This document shows, one piece after another, positions 58,266 to 64,000 of a stretch of DNA of 64,000 nt. Under the pieces are notes generated by a model. It was not told where the DNA came from. It did not search any database and saw only the letters and a program-made list of their open reading frames with translations. Position numbers and translations under genes: made by a program. The stretch comes from Pseudomonadota bacterium (lineage in GTDB: Bacteria > Chloroflexota > UBA6077 > JAJPGT01): contig JAJPGT010000087.1 in NCBI GenBank assembly GCA_021325655.1, forward strand, positions 34,226-98,225, in the 5' to 3' direction. Position 1 is the stretch's first letter. Each line of letters starts with the position of its first letter.

Positions 58266-59111
58266 CTAGCCCTTCACTGCGCCCGCGGTGAGGCCGGCCA
58301 CGTAGTACTCGACAAAGAACGAGTAGATGACCGCCACGGGCACGGAGCCCAGCACCGCCGCCGCCATGAGCTGGCCCCAGAAGAAGACGTCGCCGCGGAT
58401 CAGCTCGGCGATCGCTCCGACCGGCACCGTGCGAATCTCGCTCTTGGTCAGGAAGATCAGCGCGTACAGGAACTCGTTCTGGGACAGGGTGAACGCGAAG
58501 ATGAACGCCGACAGCAGGCCGGGCACCGCCAGCGGCAGGACGACGCGCACCATCGCCTGGAACCGCGAGGCCCCGTCGATCCGCGCTGCCTCCTCCAGCT
58601 CGCGCGGGATCGACTTGAAGTAGCCCATCAGCAGCCAGGCGCAGAACGGGATTAGGAACGTGGGGTAGGTGACGACGAGGGACAGCAGGCTGTTGCTCAG
58701 GCCGAGCGCGTTGATGATATCGGCCATCGGGATGAACAGCAGCGTCTGCGGCACCAGGTAGGTAGCGGCGATGCCAACGGCGACCAGCGCCGCGCCCGGG
58801 AAGCGTGTCCGCGCCAACGGGTAGGCCGCCATCGCCCCGAGCACCAGCGACAGCACGCTCGTGACGACCGCCACCAGCAGCGTATTGACAGTCCAGCGCA
58901 GGAAGTTGGTCTGCAGCAGGACGCCGACGTAGTGGGCGAGCGTCGGGTGGTAGACGAGCAGCGGGTTGTTGCGGAGGTTGTACAGCTCCTCGTTCGGCTT
59001 CAGCGAGGTGACGAGCATCCAGTAGAACGGGAACAGCGTCAGCAGAAGAAAGAAGGCGAGCGGCAGATACAGGCGCAGGGTGCGGACGCGCCAGGTATGG
59101 GTGCCAACCAT
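58266..59111 (-). CDS. Carbohydrate ABC permease (MalG type)
   Basis: A 281-residue permease with six membrane segments. The EAA loop is PRELEEAARIDGASRFQAMVRVVLPLAVPG at about residues 180-209, and the end EYYVAGLTAGAVKG is the common MalG-type tail. Start ATG 59111 follows the MalF-type stop by one base, so the genes are translationally coupled. A longer frame to 59261 lies within the MalF gene and is rejected. It is the last gene of the second sugar ABC set. Confidence 0.93.
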   Translation of the reverse strand: MVGTHTWRVRTLRLYLPLAFFLLLTLFPFYWMLVTSLKPNEELYNLRNNPLLVYHPTLAHYVGVLLQTNFLRWTVNTLLVAVVTSVLSLVLGAMAAYPLARTRFPGAALVAVGIAATYLVPQTLLFIPMADIINALGLSNSLLSLVVTYPTFLIPFCAWLLMGYFKSIPRELEEAARIDGASRFQAMVRVVLPLAVPGLLSAFIFAFTLSQNEFLYALIFLTKSEIRTVPVGAIAELIRGDVFFWGQLMAAAVLGSVPVAVIYSFFVEYYVAGLTAGAVKG

Positions 59112-59112
59112 C

Positions 59113-60048
59113 TCAGTCGCTCCGGCGCAGGTAGAGGGTGAGCGCCAGGATGACGAGCAGCAGCGGCGGGAACATCGACAGCGCGATCGAGGCTCCCTGA
59201 CCAAGCTGGCCCGCGCCCATGGCAAGGTTGAAGGCGTAGGTGGCGAACAGGTTGGTAGCATTGGCCGGCCCGCCGCCGGTCAGGACGTACACGAGCTGGA
59301 AGTCCGAGAACGTCCAGATCACCGAGAACATGGTGACAATCGCCAGGACCGGCTTCAGAAACGGGATGGTCACGTGGACGAAGCGCTGCGAAGGCGAGGC
59401 ACCGTCGATCGCCGCCGCCTCGTAGAGATCGGCCGGGATCGTCTGGAGCGCGGCGAGCAGGGTGATCGCGTAGAACGGGATGCCCCGCCAGACATTGGCG
59501 ATGATCACCGCGACCATGGCCAGATTGCCATCCCCCAGCCAGGCCGGGCCGCGCGCTACCAGCCCCAGATGTACCAGCACCCAGTTGATGACGCTGAAGG
59601 TCGGATCGAAGATCCACATCCAGGCGATGGCGCTGAGCACGGTCGGGACGATCCAGGGGAGCAGGAAGGCAGCGCGGACGGCGTTCTTCGCCCGGAACTG
59701 CTGGTTCATCACCAGCGCGAGCAGCAGCCCACCGAGCAGCTTCAGCACCGTGGCGCCGCCGGTGTAGATGAAGGTGTTGCGCGTTACCTGCCAGAAGGCC
59801 GGATCCTGGGTGTTCGCGATGAAGTTCCGCAGCCCGACGAAGTGCGCCGCCCGCCCGGTCGCCAGGTCGGTCATGCTGATGTAGAGGCCATAGCAGAAGG
59901 GATAGGCGACGAAAGCGAGCAGGAATAGCACCGCCGGGGCGAGCATCGCCCAGGAGAAGACCGCTTCGTGCTCGAACAGCCTCCCCACCCAGCCGGGCTG
60001 CCCCAGCCGCACCCCGGCGGCGACATACGGGCGACTGCGGACGGCCAT
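59113..60048 (-). CDS. Carbohydrate ABC permease (MalF type)
   Basis: A 311-residue permease. Six membrane helices, starting with FSWAMLAPAVLFLLAFVAYPFCYGLYISM, and an EAA loop ADLYEAAAIDGASPSQRFVHVTIPFLKPV at about residues 213-241. It is 22 bases downstream of the binding protein and coupled to the MalG-type gene. Substrate is probably a sugar or polyol, as for the binding protein. The ATPase is not encoded here. Confidence 0.93.
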   Translation of the reverse strand: MAVRSRPYVAAGVRLGQPGWVGRLFEHEAVFSWAMLAPAVLFLLAFVAYPFCYGLYISMTDLATGRAAHFVGLRNFIANTQDPAFWQVTRNTFIYTGGATVLKLLGGLLLALVMNQQFRAKNAVRAAFLLPWIVPTVLSAIAWMWIFDPTFSVINWVLVHLGLVARGPAWLGDGNLAMVAVIIANVWRGIPFYAITLLAALQTIPADLYEAAAIDGASPSQRFVHVTIPFLKPVLAIVTMFSVIWTFSDFQLVYVLTGGGPANATNLFATYAFNLAMGAGQLGQGASIALSMFPPLLLVILALTLYLRRSD

Positions 60049-60070
60049 GGCGGCACCTCCCCGGCCGGTA

Positions 60071-61516
60071 TCAGGAAATGTTGTAAATCTGCTTGATCTG
60101 CGCGGCCGCGTCGGAGATGACGCTCTTCGTCGGCTGGCCCTGGGCCGCTTTCGCGAACATATCTACGATGACGTACTTGGCCAGGCTCTCCGACGCCGCC
60201 CGCCCGGGCGCGGCCGGCCAGCCGGGCAGATGGGCCGAGGCGACCTGCTCCTTGTACGGGCCGAGGCGCGGCTCTTGCTTCCAGATCGGGTCGTCGTCAT
60301 ACGCATGCAGGTACGCCACGTAGTAGCCCTGGCTGGCGTCGATCCACGGCTGGAAGTGCGGCTGCTCGTTCAGCCAGGCCAGGAACTTCTTTGCTTCCTC
60401 CACGTTCGGGGAGAAGTTGAAGATGCCGATCGACCAGGGGTTGGTCATGTGATAGCGCTGCCCCGTCGGGCCCTTGGGGTTGAGCGCAATCCCGATGTTG
60501 GGAGCGATATTCGGGAAGTCGCGCTTGGCAACCGTCAGGATGCTGGAGGCGTTGACCGTGTCGGAGATCTGCTCGCCGAAGAACGCCTTGTTGTTGCTCG
60601 GGTCGGTCCAGCCGAGCACGTCCGGAAGCTGCGCCTTCTGGAACAGCGTCTTGACGAACTCGACCGCCTTCTCGGTCTCGGGGGAGTCCAGCGTCACCTT
60701 GCGGGCCGTCTCATCCACCTCGTGGGCGCCGAACGACCAGAGCAGCGGGTACTCCCAGCTATGGTTGTCGCCGAAGCCGTGGCCCATGGTCAGGCCAAGC
60801 GGGTGGCCCTTCTCCTTCAGCTTGGCGCCCACCTCCAGCAGCTCATCCCAGGTTTCGGGGAAGGTTGTGGCGCCCACCTCGTCGAACCAGTCCTTGCGAT
60901 AGACGTGGCACTCGCCGATGTTGCCGATCGGGATCGCTTTCCACTTGCCGTTGACGACACAGGCTTCCCTGGCGGCGTCGTACCAGCCACCATACTGCTT
61001 GCCCAGGTTTTCCCCGATGTCGCTCACGTCCACCAGCGCGTCGTCGTACAGGAACGCCCAGTTGAACTCGAGCACGCCCAGGTCCGGCCCGGACTTCGTT
61101 TCGATCGCCGCCGTTACCTTCGTCTGGAGGCTGCCGACGCTGACCGGGTCATAGTTGACCACGACCCCGGTCTCCTTCTGGTAGGCGGGCGCCAGGGTAC
61201 TGGTGAAATAGTCGTCGAACTCCTTCACGAAGGCGCTTTCGATCAGCAGGGTGAGCTGCTTGCCGCCCGCGGCCGGCGTCTGCCCGGCCCCCGGCACGAT
61301 GCGGGCGGTGGTTGGCACGGCCGTCGGCGCGGCGGCCGAGGCACTGGTCGGGGCGGCCGGGGGTGGTGTCGCCCCACCCGCGCTCGTCGCTCCTGGCCCG
61401 TATCCTGAGCAAGCCTGGAGGATCGGCACCATCGACAGGCCGCCGGCTGCGACGGCCAGGCGGCGCAGGAAATCGCGCCGCGATACCCGCTGACTGGGCT
61501 CCGGGCGGTTCGCCAT
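60071..61516 (-). CDS. Sugar ABC transporter substrate-binding lipoprotein (Tat-exported)
   Basis: A 481-residue family-1 solute-binding protein. The twin-arginine motif SRRDFLRRLAVAAGG is at about residues 12-26 and the lipobox LQAC at about 33-36, so it is folded in the cytoplasm, exported by Tat and lipid-anchored. A Pro/Ala/Thr linker follows. Mature landmarks are TLAPAYQKETGVVVNYDP, YRKDWFDEVG, FPETWDELLEVGAKLKEKG. ATG 61516 has GGGAGGAG upstream. A good promoter lies at 61702-61730. It delivers a sugar to the permease pair downstream. Confidence 0.93.
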   Translation of the reverse strand: MANRPEPSQRVSRRDFLRRLAVAAGGLSMVPILQACSGYGPGATSAGGATPPPAAPTSASAAAPTAVPTTARIVPGAGQTPAAGGKQLTLLIESAFVKEFDDYFTSTLAPAYQKETGVVVNYDPVSVGSLQTKVTAAIETKSGPDLGVLEFNWAFLYDDALVDVSDIGENLGKQYGGWYDAAREACVVNGKWKAIPIGNIGECHVYRKDWFDEVGATTFPETWDELLEVGAKLKEKGHPLGLTMGHGFGDNHSWEYPLLWSFGAHEVDETARKVTLDSPETEKAVEFVKTLFQKAQLPDVLGWTDPSNNKAFFGEQISDTVNASSILTVAKRDFPNIAPNIGIALNPKGPTGQRYHMTNPWSIGIFNFSPNVEEAKKFLAWLNEQPHFQPWIDASQGYYVAYLHAYDDDPIWKQEPRLGPYKEQVASAHLPGWPAAPGRAASESLAKYVIVDMFAKAAQGQPTKSVISDAAAQIKQIYNIS

Positions 61517-61701
61517 CCCATCTCCTCCCGATAATCGGCGCTGAGCGGAGCCCGCGCTCCGCTGGGGCACGCTTAGGCGTCTCCCAGCCACCCGCGGAGC
61601 GGACCGAGCGGCCTCTGGCCGCGGGCCACACCGTGACGCCCGCCCGGGTCCAGCGCGACGTGAGGTGCGGCGCGCCCCCGCCCCAGCGATCCGTTACTCC
61701 C

Positions 61702-61730
61702 ACCTTACCTACGCCCGTGGCCGCGGTCAA
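61702..61730 (-). promoter_or_regulatory. Sigma-70-type promoter for the second sugar ABC operon
   Basis: On the minus strand: TTGACC (61725-61730), a 17-base spacer, TAAGGT (61702-61707). Transcription would begin near 61695, giving a leader of about 180 bases. The rest of the 61517-61948 gap has no gene that I can support; the 61908 palindrome is on the far side. Confidence 0.6.
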
Positions 61731-61907
61731 GCTCTTTTTCCTCACGCCACACAGCGCCCTCGCTGGCTGGGCGCAGCTGGCCCCTCCCTGCCAGGCGTGA
61801 ATGGGCCGCCCGGGCCAGAGCGGCGCTAACGCGGTTCAGACACTGGTCTAACGGCGATCAGATGGCTCTGGTAGATACTGGGAAAAGGAGGAGAAGGATT
61901 TCCGACC

Positions 61908-61926
61908 GCAGGCTCGACGAGCCTGC
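61908..61926. promoter_or_regulatory. Perfect 19-bp palindrome upstream of the frameshifted gene
   Basis: GCAGGCTCG, A, CGAGCCTGC: 9-base arms with a single-base centre, 22 bases before ATG 61949. It could be an operator or an RNA hairpin in the leader. No T-run follows, so it is not a standard terminator. Confidence 0.5.
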
Positions 61927-61948
61927 GGGGGCAGCGTGGGGAGCCGCG

Positions 61949-62460
61949 ATGGACACGATGGCACCGCTTGGGCGCGCGGGGCTGGCGCGCGAGGTTGCGC
62001 GGCGCCTGGCCCGGCGGGCAGGACGGCGGCTGGCGCGGCCGGCCACCTGGCTGCTGGCGGCGCTGGTGGCCGGGGGCTGGTGCTGTTTGCCGGCCAGCCC
62101 GGCGGCTGGCTGAGCCTGAGCCACCCGGCGCAGCCCGATTACGCCGAGCAATACATGCAGGCCTTGCAGCATGAGGACGCCGACGTCTTCCTGGCCGCGC
62201 TGTCGCCCCAGTCACGCGCCGGGTTCGTCGCCGCCGCGCAGCAGGTCGCTGGGGCACGGCCGGACAGCGTGCACCGGGCGGCCGAGTGGTTCGTCCACAC
62301 CGCGCACGTCGATCGCTATACCCTGGTTGGGCGGCACGCCACGGAGACCGGCGCGTTCGTGGTCTATGCTGTCGAGCGGACCGGACCGGATGGCGAGCAT
62401 ACCTCCCCGCTGATCCTCTGGTTGGACCGTGATGGCCGCGTCGTCCGGTCGCTCCCCTGA
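61949..62460 (+). pseudogene. Membrane-anchored NTF2-like protein gene with a one-base deletion in a G run
   Basis: From ATG 61949 one frame gives MDTMAPLGRAGLAREVARRL, then ATWLLAALVAGG, the start of a membrane helix. It then runs into PASPAAG and a stop. A second frame from the same place gives LVLFAGQPGGWLSLSHPAQPDYAEQYMQAL and continues to 62460. Six G instead of five at 62072-62076 would join them into one 170-residue protein with a single membrane anchor and an NTF2/DUF4878-like domain (DADVFLAALSPQSR, RYTLVGRHATETGAFVVYAVER). It may be a true loss, slippage-corrected expression, or a sequencing error in the G run. Confidence 0.65.
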
Positions 62461-62503
62461 CCGTCGATCCCAGGCGCCGCGGAAAGGAGCTGTGTAGAGC
62501 GCT

Positions 62504-62779
62504 GTGATATCTCTATCTACCGTCCACGACCAGCCGCTCGCCGACTGGCTGGAGCATGATCTGAACGAGGCGCGGGCCTACGGGGCACGGGCGGCCCAGT
62601 TGCCGGAATATCGGGGCGTGCCCTGGGAGGCCGTCGCGCCGCTGCTACGGCAAGGCTGGGAAAGCCGCCACGCCGAGCTCTGCGGGCACCCGCATGGCTG
62701 GCAGCCGTCGTTCGCTGGCGTCCGCCAGGGCTGGCAGAGCGCAGGCGGCCTGGTGCGCGAGGCCTGGCTGGCGGCCTGA
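62504..62779 (+). CDS. Small protein of unknown function
   Basis: A 91-residue soluble protein without cysteine clusters apart from one Cys (AELCGHPHGW). It shows two similar segments around VAPLLRQGWESRH and FAGVRQGWQSAGG, a weak internal repeat with R-Q-G-W. It is rich in Trp and His. Start GTG 62504; the AAAGGAGC site is further upstream than usual, so the start is uncertain. No family recognised. Confidence 0.5.
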   Translation: MISLSTVHDQPLADWLEHDLNEARAYGARAAQLPEYRGVPWEAVAPLLRQGWESRHAELCGHPHGWQPSFAGVRQGWQSAGGLVREAWLAA

Positions 62780-62787
62780 GCACCGCG

Positions 62788-62798
62788 CGTTCTTGCGC
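62788..62798 (+). repeat. 11-base motif shared upstream of DoxX and Hsp20 genes (copy 1)
   Basis: CGTTCTTGCGC occurs here and again at 63513-63523, each in the gap before a stress-type gene (DoxX at 62919, Hsp20 at 63612), about 130 and 100 bases upstream of the ATG. It could be part of a -35 or activator site. With only two copies the case is weak. Confidence 0.35.
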
Positions 62799-62918
62799 GT
62801 TTCTCACACATCGCCCACGCGTCTCTTACAGTGGGCGCCACATACTAGCAGCAGAAACAGTCAGCGAGACGCAACCGCCTCCGCGGAAGGGGCGGGCGAG
62901 GAAGGAGGTGGCGAGGCG

Positions 62919-63488
62919 ATGTTGGCGACTCCGTTCACCTCGACGCTGCCGTTCGGCGTAGCGCCGTTGAGCCTGGATCACGCGTTGGCGCTGATCCGGG
63001 TAGTGGCTGGCCTGATGCTCGCCGGGCATGGTGCCCAGAAGGTGCTGGGCTGGTTCGGCGGGTACGGGCCGCGGGGCGTGGCCGGCTGGTTCGGCTCGAT
63101 GGGGATCCCCACGCCGCTGGCGTTCGCCTGGCTGGTGGGGCTGTCTGAGCTCGTCGGCGGCATCTGCTTCGCGCTCGGGCTGCTCACGCCGCTGGCTGCC
63201 CTGGCGATCACGCTGGTGATGCTCGGGGCGATCTTCCTGGTGCACTGGCCGCATGGCCTGTGGAACAGCAAGAACGGCTTTGAGTACCCGTTCCTGCTGT
63301 TCGTCATCGCCGCGGCGATCGGCCTGGCCGGGCCGGGTGCCTACGCACTGGATCCTATTCTGGGCATCCATCTGGCTCAGCCAGCGATCTACATCGCCGG
63401 GCTGATCATCGAACTGGTTGGCCTGGCAGTGATCGCCGCACTGCGTGGCCAGCGCGTGGCCCAGCAGGGCGCCACGGCCACTAGCTGA
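62919..63488 (+). CDS. DoxX-family membrane protein
   Basis: A 189-residue protein with four membrane helices. The family pattern is clear: LALIRVVAGLMLAGHGAQKVLGWFGGYG, GWFGSMGIPTPLAFAWLVGLSELVGGICFALGLLTPLAAL, HWPHGLWNSKNGFEYPFLLFVIAAAIGLAGPGAYALD. DoxX proteins are linked to redox balance and thiosulfate:quinone oxidoreduction in some organisms, with function often unknown. ATG 62919 follows AAGGAGGTG. It precedes an Hsp20 gene, so a stress context is suggested. Confidence 0.9.
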   Translation: MLATPFTSTLPFGVAPLSLDHALALIRVVAGLMLAGHGAQKVLGWFGGYGPRGVAGWFGSMGIPTPLAFAWLVGLSELVGGICFALGLLTPLAALAITLVMLGAIFLVHWPHGLWNSKNGFEYPFLLFVIAAAIGLAGPGAYALDPILGIHLAQPAIYIAGLIIELVGLAVIAALRGQRVAQQGATATS

Positions 63489-63512
63489 CTGGCGCGCCGG
63501 AGGACGGGCGCT

Positions 63513-63523
63513 CGTTCTTGCGC
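63513..63523 (+). repeat. 11-base motif shared upstream of DoxX and Hsp20 genes (copy 2)
   Basis: Second copy of CGTTCTTGCGC. Here TTGCGC (63518-63523) is followed after 17 bases by TACGCC, a poor -10 box. A better -10-like TATGCT is at 63565-63570 without a matching -35. Confidence 0.35.
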
Positions 63524-63611
63524 ACGTCTTCCGGCGATCCTACGCCGTTCAGACAGGCGAGCGGTATGCTCCGGAGTGAAAATACCAGCAGGATGGAAAG
63601 GAGGGAGCACG

Positions 63612-64000
63612 ATGGCGATGGATATCCGCCGTCCCACGTTTCCGTCTGTTCCGTCTGTATGGTCGTTGATGGATCAGCTCCTTGAGAATCCCTGGTCGCT
63701 GTTCTCGACGTTCCCGACCGCTGGCATCGGGGACACGGCGGGCTACCAGTCGGTGCCGCTGAATGTCTGGGAGACCAAGGACGGGTACCAGGTGGCGCTG
63801 ATGGCGCCCGGCGTGGATCCCGGGGCGCTGAGCGTGACCGCGGTCGGTGGGACGCTGACGGTCGAGGGCGAGCGAAAGGTGGAGATGCCGGAAGGGGCCA
63901 GCGTGATCTGGCGGGAGTTCGGCCCGAGCAAGTTCCGCCGCACCATCCAGTTGCCGGATGCGATCAACCCGGACCAGGTGGAGGCGGTCTATAAGAACGG
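63612..64000 (+). CDS. Hsp20/alpha-crystallin small heat-shock protein (cut by the window end)
   Basis: About 129 codons are visible from ATG 63612, which has AAGGAGGGAG upstream. After an N-terminal region (MDQLLENPWSLFSTFPTAG) the alpha-crystallin domain begins: VPLNVWETKDGYQVALMAPGVDPGALSVTAVGGTLTVEGERKVEM, then FRRTIQLPDAINPDQVEAVYKNG, where G-x-L conserved C-terminal strands would follow. It holds unfolding proteins in the cytoplasm under heat. The rest lies beyond 64000. Confidence 0.93.
   Translation, partial: MAMDIRRPTFPSVPSVWSLMDQLLENPWSLFSTFPTAGIGDTAGYQSVPLNVWETKDGYQVALMAPGVDPGALSVTAVGGTLTVEGERKVEMPEGASVIWREFGPSKFRRTIQLPDAINPDQVEAVYKN

Overview
The window is very GC-rich, with strong GC bias at third codon positions, frequent GTG starts, ATGA stop/start overlaps and clear Shine-Dalgarno sites. 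It has many carbohydrate ABC transporters without a dedicated ATPase, short-chain dehydrogenases, PASTA-type Ser/Thr kinases, PIG-V-like and DUF2079 membrane proteins, a sunset-domain lipoprotein and CopG/BrnT-type toxin-antitoxin genes. By inference this suggests a chromosome of the Chloroflexota, class Thermomicrobia (Sphaerobacter/Thermomicrobium-like). No rRNA, tRNA or marker gene is present to prove it. I see no CRISPR array, intact prophage or insertion sequence.

Layout. 1-8.8 kb: the end of an MFS gene, small stress or unknown proteins, a GNAT, a YhdH-type reductase, an HpaI-type aldolase, two SDRs, an M29-like hydrolase and an MBL-fold hydrolase, with one frameshifted antitoxin relic. 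8.9-15.4 kb: a catabolic block of LacI regulator, Tat-exported sugar-binding protein, two permeases and a thiamine-diphosphate E1 alpha/beta pair. 15.5-19.5 kb: a minus-strand cupin-deoC-udgB operon diverges from a metal-ligand-less M24 protein coupled to galactokinase. 19.8-25.9 kb: two polytopic glycosyltransferases, a beta-propeller/cupredoxin lipoprotein, a sigma factor fused to a transmembrane RskA-type domain, and a small HEPN-like protein. 26-34.5 kb: an SDR, three tiny hydrophilic proteins, a tandem pair of PASTA kinases (the second with degraded catalytic motifs), a nucleotidyltransferase, an NAD-binding dehydrogenase, a VOC protein and an S66 peptidase.

34.5-38.6 kb is a decaying accessory spot. 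It holds a DUF2079 gene cut by one amber codon and an intact BrnT/CopG toxin-antitoxin pair with a palindromic operator. It also holds a frame-broken tyrosine-recombinase tail, and two copies of a roughly 45-bp repeat flank the toxin-antitoxin and recombinase part. 39-48.4 kb: a truncated PAS/kinase protein, a sunset lipoprotein, cobT, malate synthase, a HAD-Nudix-nitronate monooxygenase operon and two tandem DltD-like proteins. 48.7-51.9 kb: a complete ECF vitamin-type transporter (S-A-A'-T) whose two ATPases have complementary defects. 51.9-61.5 kb (minus strand): an orphan MalG-type permease, a DUF2071 protein, an oligopeptide ABC set and a second sugar ABC set. 61.9-64 kb: a small membrane-anchored gene with a frameshift, an unknown small protein, a DoxX protein and the start of an Hsp20 gene.

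The most unusual items are the ECF sigma/RskA fusion at 24.4 kb, the reciprocal active-site decay of the two ECF-transporter ATPases at 49.3-51.1 kb, the kinase/pseudokinase pair at 28-31.3 kb, the paralogous intact and broken antitoxins, and the amber-interrupted DUF2079 gene.
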